A stretch of DNA of 64,000 nt, taken from contig NZ_RFFN01000011.1 in assembly GCF_003696315.1 (NCBI RefSeq), positions 1 through 64,000 of the forward strand. Direction: 5' to 3'. The notes beneath the pieces are model-generated. The model worked only from the letters and a program-made list of their open reading frames with translations. It ran no database searches and was not told the origin of the DNA. Of this stretch, positions 1 through 11,689 are shown piece after piece. The position numbers and the translations under genes were made by a program. This stretch comes from Pseudomonas songnenensis (lineage in GTDB: Bacteria > Pseudomonadota > Gammaproteobacteria > Pseudomonadales > Pseudomonadaceae). Positions within the stretch are counted from its first letter, which is position 1; each line of letters opens with the position of its first letter.

Positions 1-199
1 TGAGCGAGAACGACGGCTTGCGCACATCGTCGCCGTCGGTCTTCAAGGTGATCTTGTCGCTGAGGCCGGCGATGTCCTGCAGCAGGCTCAGCAGCTCCCG
101 GGATTTCTCGCCGTCATCGAGGGACGCGACGATCTCGAAGGGCTGGCTGACCTTCTCCAGGTAGGCTTTCAACTGGGTCTTGAGATTGGTGTCCAACAT
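1..199 (-). CDS. ahpF: Alkyl hydroperoxide reductase subunit F, N-terminal fragment (window edge)
   Basis: Reading leftwards from an ATG at 199, the frame is open to the window edge and gives about 66 residues starting [17 protein letters not shown]. This is the start of the AhpF N-terminal thioredoxin-fold domain. AhpF is the NADH-dependent flavoprotein disulfide reductase that recycles AhpC through its N-terminal CxxC; that motif and the FAD/NADH domains lie outside the window. It follows ahpC on the same strand with 121 bases between them, which contain a terminator-like hairpin, so ahpF may be expressed below ahpC or from read-through. The identity rests on the N-terminus and on the neighbouring gene. 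Confidence 0.85.
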   Translation of the reverse strand, partial: MLDTNLKTQLKAYLEKVSQPFEIVASLDDGEKSRELLSLLQDIAGLSDKITLKTDGDDVRKPSFSL

Positions 200-230
200 G
201 AGCAGCGGTACCCCGTTCGGAATTCAGGAA

Positions 231-262
231 ATAAAACGCCCGGACGGTTCGCGTCCAGGCGT
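231..262 (-). terminator. Intrinsic terminator-like hairpin between ahpC and ahpF
   Basis: On the minus strand an 11-bp stem (ACGCCTGGACG with its near-complement, one mismatch) closes a 5-base loop and is followed by TTTTAT. It lies after the ahpC stop and before the ahpF start, so it would reduce rather than abolish ahpF transcription from the ahpC promoter. Confidence 0.6.
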
Positions 263-320
263 TGGGTTGCCAGAGGGCGGTGAACAGCCCTCCGGCACGC
301 AGGGCAGATAGGCGAAAGCC

Positions 321-884
321 TTAGATCTTGCCGACCAGGTCCAGCGAAGGAGCCAGGGTCTTCTCGCCCTCTTTCCACTTGGCCGGGCAGACTTCACCCG
401 GGTGAGCGGCGGTGTACTGAGCGGCCTTCAGCTTGCGCAGGGTCTCGGACACGTCACGAGCGATCTCGTTGGAGTGGATCTCGACGGTTTTGATCACGCC
501 TTCCGGGTTGATCAGGAAGGTGCCACGCAGCGCCAGACCTTCTTCTTCGATGTGCACACCGAAAGCGCGGGTCAGCTGGTGAGTCGGGTCGCCGATCAGC
601 GGGAACTGCGCCTTGCCAACGGCAGGGGACGTTTCGTGCCAGACCTTGTGCGAGAAATGGGTATCGGTGGTGACGATGTACACCTCGGTACCGGCCTTCT
701 GGAATTCGGCGTAGCTGTTGGCAGCGTCTTCGATTTCAGTCGGGCAGTTGAAGGTAAAGGCAGCCGGCATGAAGATCAGCACGGACCACTTGCCCTTCAG
801 GGATTCTTCGGTGACTTCGATGAACTTGCCATTGTGGAAGGCATTGACTTTGAAGGGTTGAACTTGAGTGTTGATCAGCGACAT
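321..884 (-). CDS. ahpC: Alkyl hydroperoxide reductase subunit C (2-Cys peroxiredoxin)
   Basis: 187 residues, the normal length for a bacterial AhpC. The peroxidatic cysteine is Cys47 in FTFNCPTE and the resolving cysteine is Cys166 in GEVCPAKW, both in the expected places for a typical 2-Cys peroxiredoxin. It reduces hydrogen peroxide and organic hydroperoxides in the cytoplasm and is re-reduced by AhpF, whose gene begins just downstream. The ATG at 884 is preceded by a purine-rich ribosome site (AAAGGAGT on the minus strand). The family is usually induced by OxyR; I did not find a convincing OxyR site by eye in the leader. Confidence 0.97.
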   Translation of the reverse strand: MSLINTQVQPFKVNAFHNGKFIEVTEESLKGKWSVLIFMPAAFTFNCPTEIEDAANSYAEFQKAGTEVYIVTTDTHFSHKVWHETSPAVGKAQFPLIGDPTHQLTRAFGVHIEEEGLALRGTFLINPEGVIKTVEIHSNEIARDVSETLRKLKAAQYTAAHPGEVCPAKWKEGEKTLAPSLDLVGKI

Positions 885-1052
885 CTGCTAACTCCTTTAG
901 GGGGTTCAGAAACTTAACGGGGCCTACGATAACGCAGTCAGCAGCATACCGTTAATTGATTAAGGGCATGGCCGCGATTGCTTTCATCTATCGAAGACAC
1001 ACTTATCGGGTTTACAGCAGCATCGCCAGTGACCTGCATCAGCGCCAGCGGT

Positions 1053-1994
1053 TCAATCCGGCCAGAACGCTCGAATCGCAGCGACACCCTGCGCACCGGC
1101 CTGGCGTGCCGCGGACAGGTCGGATGCCTGAAGTCCGCCCAACAGGTAGGCCGGTCGGTCGAAGCCTAGCAGTAAATCCGCGACCTGCGGCCAGCCCAAC
1201 GGTGAGGCATCCGGATGGCTGGCGGTCGCCAGCACTGGCGACAACGTGACGAAATCTACTCCCAATGCGGCCGCCAGCGCCAGCTCCTCGGCATCGTGAC
1301 AGGACGCCGCCAACCAGCGATTCATCGCGATCGGTCGTTCCCGCCCAGCCTGCTCTCGCAGCTGCTCAGCGGTCAGATGCCAGCCAGCCTCGGGATAGTC
1401 GCACGCCCACTGTAGCGGGCCCTTGAGCATCAGCTGAGCCCGCCCCTCGCACAAGGCCAGCGCCTGCTCTGCCATTGCACGGTAGTCGGCAGGCGGTAGC
1501 GACGGCACACGCAGCTGGATCAGCCGAATGCCGTCATCCAGCGCTCGCATGAGCCCATCGAGCAATCGTTGCGGGGCGATGCCATCCGGCGTTATCAGGT
1601 AGCGGTGCGGCAAGCGCGCAGCCGCGACGATCGGCTGGTTCGCAGCCGGGAAGCTGTAGCTCGTCAATTGATCCGCCGTCACCCACATCAGCGGCTGGCC
1701 TTCCGCCCCATGGGGTTCACCGGTAAACGCCTGCACCTCCCAGACATCGAGCAGCACCTGCTTGTCCGGATAATCGTGGCGCACCTGGATCAACGGCTGC
1801 GCCGCGGTAACGACGATGCCCAGTTCCTCCTGCAGCTCGCGCGCCAGCGCCGCCTCGACGCGCTCATCAGCCTCGACCTTGCCGCCTGGGAACTCCCACA
1901 ACCCACCCTGGTGCTTGTCGAGCGGGCGCTTGGCGATCAGCACGCGCGCGTCGGCGCCACGAATGACGGCTGCGGCTACATGGATTCGTTTCAC
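1053..1994 (-). CDS. Nudix hydrolase (MutT-like) fused to a thiamine-phosphate-synthase-like domain
   Basis: 313 residues. Residues about 1-135 form a Nudix domain with the box GGKVEADERVEAALARELQE followed by ELGI, and residues about 140-313 look like a TMP-synthase (ThiE) barrel. The Nudix half resembles MutT, which sanitises 8-oxo-dGTP. The role of the C-terminal half is not established; it may be a catalytically altered ThiE homologue. I chose the GTG start at 1994 because it overlaps the TGA of the upstream GST gene as GTGA, which suggests translational coupling, and the protein then begins VKRIHVAAAVI. The longer ORF to 2045 would run into the GST. This fusion architecture is common in pseudomonads. 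Confidence 0.88.
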   Translation of the reverse strand: MKRIHVAAAVIRGADARVLIAKRPLDKHQGGLWEFPGGKVEADERVEAALARELQEELGIVVTAAQPLIQVRHDYPDKQVLLDVWEVQAFTGEPHGAEGQPLMWVTADQLTSYSFPAANQPIVAAARLPHRYLITPDGIAPQRLLDGLMRALDDGIRLIQLRVPSLPPADYRAMAEQALALCEGRAQLMLKGPLQWACDYPEAGWHLTAEQLREQAGRERPIAMNRWLAASCHDAEELALAAALGVDFVTLSPVLATASHPDASPLGWPQVADLLLGFDRPAYLLGGLQASDLSAARQAGAQGVAAIRAFWPD

Positions 1995-2623
1995 TTTCGC
2001 ACGTCCTGCAGAGCACTCTGATGCCAGCGCTGAAAAGCCGGCCACTGATGAATCGTCTCGACGTAGCTCGCTGCAACCGCCGGCAATGCCACTCGATAGC
2101 TTCGCAGGCGCGACGCCACCGGGGCATAGAACGCATCAGCGATGCCTGGTTGGCCAAACAGATAATCACCGCTCTGGCCAAAGCGCTCGCGGCAATCGCT
2201 CCAGATGGCGCAGATTCGCTCAACATCTGCCCGCACTGCCTCGGGTAACTCGGGCAAGGCCTGATCGCGCGCCATATCCATCGGCAGATGACTGCGCAGC
2301 GCCTGAAAACCGCTGTGCATCTCCGCGCAGATACTTCGCGCCAATGCGCGCGCGTAGCGCTCGCGTGGCCAGAGGTGTGCATTGGGGAACTGCTCGGCAA
2401 GGTATTCGGCGATTGCCAGCGAATCCCACACCGGGCCGTCCTCGGTCAGCAGCACCGGCACCTTGCCGGTCGGCGAGTAAGCCAGCAGCCGGGCTCGGCT
2501 GTCCGGCCGATAGAGCGAGACCGGAACCTGTGCGCACGCAGCGCCGGACAGTTCTACTGCCAGGGCGGCGCGCAGCGACCAGGATGAGTAGTTCTTGTCG
2601 CCGATTACCAATTGCAGAGCCAT
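1991..2623 (-). CDS. Glutathione S-transferase family protein
   Basis: 210 residues with an N-terminal thioredoxin-like GST fold (residues 1-80). It has YSSWSLRAALAV at the usual catalytic Ser/Tyr position, the cis-proline segment TGKVPVLL and the DSLAIAEYL glutathione-binding stretch, followed by an all-alpha C-terminal domain. GSTs conjugate glutathione to electrophiles or act as thiol reductases in the cytoplasm; the substrate cannot be read from sequence. It overlaps the downstream Nudix gene by four bases and follows argJ after a 124-base gap holding a hairpin. The same argJ-GST-Nudix order is typical of pseudomonads. Confidence 0.9.
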   Translation of the reverse strand: MALQLVIGDKNYSSWSLRAALAVELSGAACAQVPVSLYRPDSRARLLAYSPTGKVPVLLTEDGPVWDSLAIAEYLAEQFPNAHLWPRERYARALARSICAEMHSGFQALRSHLPMDMARDQALPELPEAVRADVERICAIWSDCRERFGQSGDYLFGQPGIADAFYAPVASRLRSYRVALPAVAASYVETIHQWPAFQRWHQSALQDVRK

Positions 2624-2692
2624 GACCGATGCACCTCGAGTGGCCTTCGGAAGAGTCAGCGGACGTTAAAGCGCGGCAAGCGGAAATGGCAA

Positions 2693-2728
2693 ATTCCCGT
2701 TGCACATGGGGCCATGCGCAACGGGAAT
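2693..2728 (-). terminator. Perfect 11-bp inverted repeat downstream of argJ
   Basis: ATTCCCGTTGC pairs with GCAACGGGAAT over a 14-base loop, between the argJ stop and the GST start. Only a short T run follows on the minus strand, so it could be a weak terminator or an mRNA-stabilising hairpin. Confidence 0.5.
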
Positions 2729-2747
2729 GGCTAAGGGCAGGGTTCGA

Positions 2748-3965
2748 TCAGGTCCGGTACTCGGCGTTGATCTTCACGTACTCGTGGGACAGGTCGGTGG
2801 TCCAGATGGTCTCGCTGCAATCTCCACGTCCGAGCTCGATACGGATGGTGATTTCCTCACGGGCCATTACTGCCGCGCCCTGCTCTTCCGTGTAGCTGGG
2901 CGAGCGCCCGCCCTGGCTGGCGATGCAGACCTCGCCGAGGAACACATCGATCTTGCTCACGTCCAGGTTCGGCACGCCCGCGTAGCCGACCGCAGCGAGA
3001 ATGCGGCCCCAGTTCGGGTCGGAGGCGAACAGCGCGGTCTTGATCAGCGGCGAGTGCGCGACGGCGTAGGCGACGTCCAGGCACTCCTGATGATTGCCAC
3101 CGCCGTTGACCTGCACCGTGACGAACTTGGTCGCACCTTCGCCATCGCGGACGATGGCCTGGGCCACTTCCATGAAGACGTCCAGCACCGCCTGCCTGAG
3201 CTTGCCGAACAGCTCGCCGGTGGCTTCGGTGATCTCCGGCAGCGCCGCCTGGCCGGTGGCGATCAGCATGCAGCAATCGTTGGTGGAAGTATCACCATCG
3301 ATGGTGATGCGGTTGAACGACTTGTTCGCCGCATCGCGCACCAGATCCTGCAGCACGCTGCCGGCCACCTTGGCATCGGTGGCGATATAGCCAAGCATGG
3401 TCGCCATGTTCGGCCGGATCATCCCCGCGCCCTTGCTGATACCGGTGACGGTCACCGTCACGCCATCGTGCTGGAACTGACGGCTGGCACCCTTGGGCAG
3501 CGTATCGGTGGTCATGATGCCGGTCGCGGCCTCGGCCCAGTGGTCCGGCGACAGATCATCGAGTGCAGCCTGCAGCGCCGCTTCGATCTTCTGCACCGGC
3601 AGCGGCTCGCCGATCACGCCAGTCGAGAAAGGCAGCACGGCGGTCTCGTCGACGCCGGTAATGGCAGCGAGGGCCGCGCAGGTATGCCGCGCATCAGCCA
3701 GGCCCTGCGGCCCGGTTCCGGCATTGGCATTACCGGTGTTGGTCAGCAGATAACGCACCAGCCCGTGCATACGCTCGCGGGTCACGATGACCGGAGCGGC
3801 GCAGAAGGCATTGGTGGTGGTAACCCCGGCGACACGCGAGCCCTCGGCACAGCGCATGATCACCACATCCTTGCGGCCCGGTCGCTTGATGCCCGCCGAA
3901 GCAATGCCGAGTTCGAAACCGGGTACCGGGTGCAGCGTGGGTAAAGGACCAAGACCGACAGCCAT
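2748..3965 (-). CDS. argJ: Bifunctional glutamate N-acetyltransferase / amino-acid acetyltransferase
   Basis: 405 residues, matching ArgJ. The self-cleavage site is visible as NMATMLG, with Ala188 and the nucleophile Thr189; the precursor is normally cut there into alpha and beta chains. ArgJ transfers acetyl from N-acetylornithine to glutamate, recycling acetyl groups in arginine synthesis, and bifunctional forms also use acetyl-CoA. Conserved stretches [10 protein letters not shown] and DGDTSTND are present. It lies 114 bases after secA on the same strand, separated by a terminator, so it probably has its own promoter in that gap. Confidence 0.97.
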   Translation of the reverse strand: MAVGLGPLPTLHPVPGFELGIASAGIKRPGRKDVVIMRCAEGSRVAGVTTTNAFCAAPVIVTRERMHGLVRYLLTNTGNANAGTGPQGLADARHTCAALAAITGVDETAVLPFSTGVIGEPLPVQKIEAALQAALDDLSPDHWAEAATGIMTTDTLPKGASRQFQHDGVTVTVTGISKGAGMIRPNMATMLGYIATDAKVAGSVLQDLVRDAANKSFNRITIDGDTSTNDCCMLIATGQAALPEITEATGELFGKLRQAVLDVFMEVAQAIVRDGEGATKFVTVQVNGGGNHQECLDVAYAVAHSPLIKTALFASDPNWGRILAAVGYAGVPNLDVSKIDVFLGEVCIASQGGRSPSYTEEQGAAVMAREEITIRIELGRGDCSETIWTTDLSHEYVKINAEYRT

Positions 3966-4020
3966 GGATGCGCTCCTTCAGACAATAAATGGCCAACAGG
4001 CCGAGAAAAGAGATTGCGAC

Positions 4021-4054
4021 AAAAACGCCGCGAGCGGCAGAAGCCGGTCGCGGC
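4021..4054 (-). terminator. Terminator of secA
   Basis: On the minus strand an 8-bp GC stem (CGCCGCGA with TCGCGGCG) is followed by TTTTG just after the secA stop. Confidence 0.65.
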
Positions 4055-4079
4055 GCGGACTCATCAGGCGAGGTCGGAC

Positions 4080-6818
<2,739 letters not shown>

Positions 6819-7109
6819 ATCGACAAAGACTTCCATGCTGGGGATGGAGGCACGTCCGCGGGGTCACGGTAACGTGCAAAGCGGCCATTCTACTCGGAAA
6901 CGACACTGAGGAAAGGTGCCTAACCACGCAGCGCTGCGACGCAACAGCTGTGCTTGGACGCGACCATTGGGTCGATTTCACCAGCCATAACAGCGTTGGC
7001 AGATGCGTTTTCCCGGGCTGAAATACGGCTCAGCACAACGCCATGAGGACAAGGGCACACTATGGGCTTCTGCTACCATGGCCACTCTACCTCTGCTCTG
7101 TGGACCATC

Positions 7110-7565
7110 ATGGCCTTCCGTCCGTCGCCGGCCCGAGTTCCGGCCTCTCTGCTGCGTGAAGCGAAGCCGCTCCGAGCGTTGTTCGGAGAAGCCCTTCGCC
7201 TCGACCGCCTGCAACAGCTGCTGGAAAGCCAGCTGCAGCCAGCCGCACGTGAGCACTGTCGCGTGGCGTCCTGGCGCGAGGGATGCCTTCTGCTGATCGT
7301 CACCGATGGCCACTGGGCGACGCGGCTGCGCTACCAGCAAAGGCGACTGCAGCGCCAACTCGAGATGCTCGAAGAGTTTGCCGGGCTGACACGCATTCAA
7401 TTCAAGGTGCAACCGCCACCGCCACCAAGGCACACCCCGGCTCGCACGCAACCGCTTTCGAGCAGTGCAGCCAACAGCATCCAGGCCGCAGCCGATGGCA
7501 TCCGTGATCCCAAGCTGCGGGCCGCCCTGGAACGCCTGGCCAGCCGTAGCAAAAAGGAAGGCTGA
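7110..7565 (+). CDS. dciA: DciA-type protein (DUF721)
   Basis: About 151 residues beginning MAFRPSPARVPASLLREAK. The N-terminal half has the DUF721 pattern: a helical start, LDRLQQLLESQL, then a KH-like strand-helix segment ending LRYQQRRLQRQLEML. DciA loads or operates the replicative helicase DnaB in bacteria lacking DnaC. The C-terminal half is low-complexity, with a proline run near residue 93. The start is uncertain: an upstream ATG at 7062 has an AAGGG ribosome site, while 7110 gives the homolog-like N-terminus. It is divergent from secA, the common arrangement in pseudomonads. Confidence 0.8.
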   Translation: MAFRPSPARVPASLLREAKPLRALFGEALRLDRLQQLLESQLQPAAREHCRVASWREGCLLLIVTDGHWATRLRYQQRRLQRQLEMLEEFAGLTRIQFKVQPPPPPRHTPARTQPLSSSAANSIQAAADGIRDPKLRAALERLASRSKKEG

Positions 7566-7650
7566 CATCCTGCTACAAATGCTTGCCGCATCGTTGCACG
7601 GAGCCCACCTGCACGGGGTAGCATGGACTGCGTCGCAAAGGAGGACTGCC

Positions 7651-7692
7651 ATGCTGTTTAGCCACCTGTCCGGCAGTACCCAATCATGCTGA
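7651..7692 (+). CDS. Possible 13-residue leader peptide overlapping the next gene
   Basis: A strong ribosome site (AAAGGAGGA at 7637-7645) precedes an ATG at 7651 that opens a 13-codon frame, MLFSHLSGSTQSC. Its TGA (7690-7692) overlaps the ATG of the following gene at 7686, which has no ribosome site of its own. The layout suggests that translation of the short frame hands ribosomes to the next gene. It could instead be the remnant of an altered start. No homology is claimed. Confidence 0.4.
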   Translation: MLFSHLSGSTQSC

Positions 7693-8150
7693 TTGGCGCC
7701 CTGCTCATTCTGACTTGGCTTGTATTGCTGATTCGCTACCCGCTCAGGGCAGTGCCCATTTCGCTGGGCGCCGTACTTGGCCTTGCGCTGGTGGCAGGCT
7801 GGGTGCTCTGGCAAGAACATCGGGAAGAGCAACTGCTCGCCCGCCTCGAAATTCAGCTGATTCACGACCCCCAGCGCTGCCCGGCCGCGCAGCCGCTGCA
7901 TGTGCGGCTGCACAACAACACCGGCAAGAAACTGCAGAGCCTGCAGTGGGAAGTGGCGGCCTACTCGCCCGGCTCACGCACCAACTTGGCCCGACGCGCC
8001 TATGACGCTCCAACGTACCAGGGGCCCGGTGACTTGCAGCCTGGAGCCAGCTGGGAGTCATGCTTGCCATTACCGCTGCTGCGTAGCGGTTATCGCGCAG
8101 CTACCCTGGAATTTCAGGCTGAACGCTTGCAGGGGCATTTCACAAACTGA
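7686..8150 (+). CDS. Membrane-anchored protein of unknown function
   Basis: 154 residues with two N-terminal hydrophobic segments (about residues 2-17 and 24-42) and then a soluble, probably periplasmic, domain of about 110 residues with strand-like segments (PLHVRLHNNTGKKL, LQSLQWEVAAYSPGS). The beta-rich tail looks like a small immunoglobulin-like fold of the sort that handles terminal carbonyl or N-terminal interactions, but this is only an impression. I do not recognise a named family. It has no ribosome site of its own and overlaps the 13-codon frame before it. It lies between the DciA gene and yebG on the same strand. Confidence 0.7.
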   Translation: MLIGALLILTWLVLLIRYPLRAVPISLGAVLGLALVAGWVLWQEHREEQLLARLEIQLIHDPQRCPAAQPLHVRLHNNTGKKLQSLQWEVAAYSPGSRTNLARRAYDAPTYQGPGDLQPGASWESCLPLPLLRSGYRAATLEFQAERLQGHFTN

Positions 8151-8202
8151 TCCTGCGGCTCTGCCAATCGCCCACTATCAATCTTCGCTCCGCCCGCTTA
8201 TG

Positions 8203-8218
8203 CTGTACAAATAAACAG
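8203..8218. promoter_or_regulatory. LexA (SOS) box upstream of yebG
   Basis: CTGTACAAATAAACAG matches the gamma-proteobacterial LexA operator CTGT-N8-ACAG, with an A/T-rich centre. It lies 30 bases before the yebG ATG, an appropriate position for repression. Confidence 0.88.
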
Positions 8219-8247
8219 TATCAATCTGCCAATGACCGAGGTGGTAA

Positions 8248-8502
8248 ATGGCCGTCGAAGTGGTGTACCGCAGCAGTCGGGACCTGGAGCGTTTGTTCAT
8301 GGATAAAGCCGAAGCCGATCGTCATGACAAGATGCTGGAGCTTGCCGAAGCCCTGGCCGCCGTTCTGCAGCAAGCGTCTCCATCGCTGAGCGAAAAACAG
8401 GCCGAAGATATCGGGATCTACATGGCCCGGCATCGCGAACTGTTCGCCAAGGCCTTCAAGAGCAGCCCCGAAGCGCTCGCGGAACTGACTGCGCAGGCAT
8501 GA
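8248..8502 (+). CDS. yebG: SOS-inducible YebG-family protein
   Basis: 84 residues starting MAVEVVYRSSRDLERLF, aligning by eye with E. coli YebG (MAVEVKYV...) through KAEADRHDKMLELAEAL and a C-terminal helix (IGIYMARHRELFAKAF). YebG is a small DNA-damage-induced protein whose biochemical role is still unclear. The LexA box 30 bases upstream supports SOS control. The protein is shorter than the 96-residue E. coli version, lacking the acidic tail. It appears to be a single-gene unit. Confidence 0.9.
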   Translation: MAVEVVYRSSRDLERLFMDKAEADRHDKMLELAEALAAVLQQASPSLSEKQAEDIGIYMARHRELFAKAFKSSPEALAELTAQA

Positions 8503-8619
8503 GGCGCAGATTGCCGATCACCTGCGATGTTTCGAGGCAGCTTGGAACGTTTCGCTTGGGAAACTTGTCACCGCCTCCCCGGGTCCATTGCTGGCAACCC
8601 CTCAAACAGGTATCAGGTA

Positions 8620-8889
8620 ATGACGAGTCCATTTCAGAAGATCAGCGATGTGTTTCGTCCCCGCTATAACGTCAACTTCAGCATCGAGAAGCCGGACGGC
8701 AGCATTCTGTTGACCCTCACCGGCGCGGAAGGCGTCGCGGTAAAACGCTATATCAGTGCCGACCAGTGGCGCGACCAACAGCAGCTGCAGCGTCTGATCA
8801 CCAGCCTGCAAGTCAGCCTTGCCATCGAACGCGGCGACCAGATTTCACCGAGGATGGCCCGCGGAGGTTTCCACCCGTCCCCTGTGTAA
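8620..8889 (+). CDS. DUF3509 family protein
   Basis: 89 residues from the ATG at 8620: MTSPFQKISDVFRPRYNVNF, then a strand-rich core (SIEKPDGSILLTLTGAEGVAVKRYIS) and a helical segment. This resembles the small DUF3509 proteins that are frequent and multicopy in Pseudomonas, with no known function. The last 15 residues (SPRMARGGFHPSPV) do not look like the usual tail, so a late frameshift relative to homologues is possible. The ribosome site is weak. The 178 bases after it, up to the convergent regulator gene, show nothing I can identify. Confidence 0.72.
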   Translation: MTSPFQKISDVFRPRYNVNFSIEKPDGSILLTLTGAEGVAVKRYISADQWRDQQQLQRLITSLQVSLAIERGDQISPRMARGGFHPSPV

Positions 8890-9067
8890 TGCCATCGACC
8901 TGACTGCCTGCAGGTTGCCGCCGCTCACTCCCAGCCCCATCCGAAAAACAACAATAAGAACTCATTTTTCGCCTGCCGGCCGCAAGACCAGCAGCGCATC
9001 GCTGCGCCTGGCGCGCTCTATGCCAGGTGCAGCGACAAATGCCTCCAGCCGGTTAGTTAAGCGTCGC

Positions 9068-11689
9068 TCACAACCACGCAAGCGCCTTCGCCTTCGCCAC
9101 TGCCTGGGTACGACGGGCTACCCCGAGCTTAGTGTTGATCCTGCGCGCATGCGTCTTCACGGTATGCAGCGATATGAACAGTTGCTCGGCAATCTCCTGG
9201 TTCGAACAGCCCTGAGCGATCAGGCGCAAGACCGTCAGTTCGCGATTGCTGAGCACCGTTTCGTCCGGTGCCGGCAACACCATTTCAGGTTCGCGCTCAT
9301 ATCTCAGCAGTCGCTGCCGTAGCGACTCGCCCCTGAGCGCGGGGAGCATGGCGGCCAGCCATTGCGGCTGACGGTAGTGCAGCTCATACAACGGCTTTAC
9401 CAGATGCTGCCGTGCAGCCTCCCCTAGCGCCAGACGCACTTCCAACTCCGCCTCGACCGTCTGACCATCGGCGTGTAGCGCCTCCGCCAGGCTGAAACGG
9501 CACTCGCATGCCAGGCCCAACCGCTGGGACTGCAGATTCTGTTCGACCTGCTCGCGGAGCGCGGCGATGGCCCTTGCTGGCTGCCCATCGAGCATATCGA
9601 TCACAGCAAGATAACGGCGGACCCTTGGCAGCAGCTCGTAAAAGCCGGACGGCGACAGGTAGCCCTGCCCTTCGTACAGTTCCAGTACCTGACACAGTGC
9701 ACTGCGCGCTTTGCGCAGCTCCCCCTGGTGCAACCAGGCCACCCCATTTATCAACGGCAGGATGCCGCGGAATCGCGCCTCCGGCACATGCCGCCATTGC
9801 GACAAGCGCTCAGCATCGCGCAACCAATGGTAGGCACAGGCGAACTCATGATTACGTGCGGCAAGCTCGGCGAGCCCGACGTAGCCAAAGAAACAATAGG
9901 AGTCGCCGCAGGTTTCAGTCTCGGACTTACCGAGCTGATAGGCCTCCTGCGCCGGCTCATCCAGCCCCTGATAGGCCAGCAGATGCCCTTGCAGCAACTG
10001 CAGCCGACCAATAAGAGGACTATGCTGAACCGATTCACGCAGTGCCTGCAGCGCCTCGTTCAGCACCCCCACCGCGCGCTCGAACTCACCAGTCAACTCC
10101 AGCAGCTGAATGCGATCGACGCTGAGCATCACTTCGTAAAGCACGCTGCCCTTTAGCCGCGCGAGCTTCATTCCTTCGCTGTTGTAGTGCTGAGCAAGCT
10201 CCAGCTCGCCCTCGGCCATCGCCTGCTGAGTCAGAACCTGATAGCACAGCACGCGTTGGGCCCATGCGTGGTCGGATAGCACCTCAAGCGCCTGCAGACA
10301 GTTCTGCCGCGCCTCGGGCTCACCCCGCAACCGGGCAAGGAACCCGCGAAGCGCCTGCCATTGCGCCAGCAGCTGCGCCTGCCGGCGCGCATCGGGCTGC
10401 GGAAAGAACTTGGTCAGCTCAGCCAGACAGTCATCCACTTCATCGAGACGCGCCGAAATGATCAGCGCCCATCCCTGCAAGACAATCAGGCGCGTAGTAC
10501 TGGCAAACAGGTCCTGAGGCAACTCGCTTCGCCATTTCAAGAAACGGGACACGTTGTCCCCGATCAGCAGCTGTTCCTGTCCGTAACGCTGCAGATAATT
10601 CGCTGCCACTTCCGGCTGCCCCGCCCACAGCGCGTGCTCCACCGCTTCACGCATTTCGCCGCGACTGGCGAACCACTGGCAGGCACGCAGGTGTACCTGG
10701 GTCGGCACGGTGTTTTCACTGGAGCGTTGCAACATCTGCGCGAGCGGCTTCCACAACCGAAACCACTCGCCACAATTATCGATCTGCCGGATAAACAACT
10801 GACGGGTCTTGAGAACATCGACAATCTCGCGACCGATGCCGTCAAGTACATGATCGCAAAGTTCTGCAGAGAAACGAGGCATTCGCGCCAATGCCAGCAA
10901 AGCACGGCGCACCTCATCAGTCAGCCCGACCATCACTTCACGCTTAACGTAATCACGAAGCAGCGGGGTCCCGGCAACGAGCCGTTCGCGCAAGGCCTGT
11001 TCATCGGCATTCAGCAACATCAGACAGACGCCAGCGGGCCATCCCTCCATGCCGCGCTGCAACTGCTGAAAACTCTCGGGAGACAATGTAAGCCGATGCA
11101 CCCTGAGTATCTGGTCGAGCTCCTCGGCAGTGAATGCCAGCGCCTCGGCCTCTAATTCAAACAGATGCCCTTGCAGCAGCAGCCTTGGCAACTTCCACGC
11201 CGGCTGGCGCCGGCTCGAGACCCACCAACTGACAGGTGCCGGCCCCATGTCCAGCAGCATGTCGAGGCATGCATCCAGCGCGGGGCAGTCATCGCGGGGA
11301 TAATCATCGAGCATGATCCACAATGGCTGGCCGACGCGCCGCAACAAAGCAAGCATGTCATTCTCGGAGCCCGCCTCTTTGCAAGCCGGCTCACCCAGCG
11401 CAGCGCACAATTGCTCGTAAAGCATGTGAACCGTGCTCATGCGACCGCCTAGATCCAGCCACACCAAGCGCGTACCGGGCGGTACCAGCCGAGCGCATTC
11501 GCTCATCAGCACGGTCTTACCGAACCCTGCCGGCGCGCAGATCAGCCGCAGGCGACAATCTGTATCAAGCAAAGCCTGAACCAGTCGTGGCCGCCCGACA
11601 TGCAGCGGAGGCAGCCGTGGGATCGATGCGTGTTGCCCCGCGGCGTTGGCCTCTGTGCTGAGCGCATCAGGAATGAAGCGTACGGACAT
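9068..11689 (-). CDS. MalT/LAL-type LuxR transcriptional regulator
   Basis: 873 residues. Residues 52-60 (APAGFGKTV) are a Walker A loop of a STAND/AAA-like ATPase, followed by WIMLDDYPRDD as the Walker B region. A long helical TPR-like section (about 350-790) follows, and residues about 807-873 are a LuxR helix-turn-helix (LSNRELTVLRLIAQGCSNQE). MalT-type proteins are ATP- and ligand-activated transcription activators. The next genes on the same strand are DUF1302 and DUF1329 envelope proteins, and this regulator is the last gene of the three. It is the natural candidate to control them, but the ligand is unknown. Confidence 0.9.
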   Translation of the reverse strand: MSVRFIPDALSTEANAAGQHASIPRLPPLHVGRPRLVQALLDTDCRLRLICAPAGFGKTVLMSECARLVPPGTRLVWLDLGGRMSTVHMLYEQLCAALGEPACKEAGSENDMLALLRRVGQPLWIMLDDYPRDDCPALDACLDMLLDMGPAPVSWWVSSRRQPAWKLPRLLLQGHLFELEAEALAFTAEELDQILRVHRLTLSPESFQQLQRGMEGWPAGVCLMLLNADEQALRERLVAGTPLLRDYVKREVMVGLTDEVRRALLALARMPRFSAELCDHVLDGIGREIVDVLKTRQLFIRQIDNCGEWFRLWKPLAQMLQRSSENTVPTQVHLRACQWFASRGEMREAVEHALWAGQPEVAANYLQRYGQEQLLIGDNVSRFLKWRSELPQDLFASTTRLIVLQGWALIISARLDEVDDCLAELTKFFPQPDARRQAQLLAQWQALRGFLARLRGEPEARQNCLQALEVLSDHAWAQRVLCYQVLTQQAMAEGELELAQHYNSEGMKLARLKGSVLYEVMLSVDRIQLLELTGEFERAVGVLNEALQALRESVQHSPLIGRLQLLQGHLLAYQGLDEPAQEAYQLGKSETETCGDSYCFFGYVGLAELAARNHEFACAYHWLRDAERLSQWRHVPEARFRGILPLINGVAWLHQGELRKARSALCQVLELYEGQGYLSPSGFYELLPRVRRYLAVIDMLDGQPARAIAALREQVEQNLQSQRLGLACECRFSLAEALHADGQTVEAELEVRLALGEAARQHLVKPLYELHYRQPQWLAAMLPALRGESLRQRLLRYEREPEMVLPAPDETVLSNRELTVLRLIAQGCSNQEIAEQLFISLHTVKTHARRINTKLGVARRTQAVAKAKALAWL

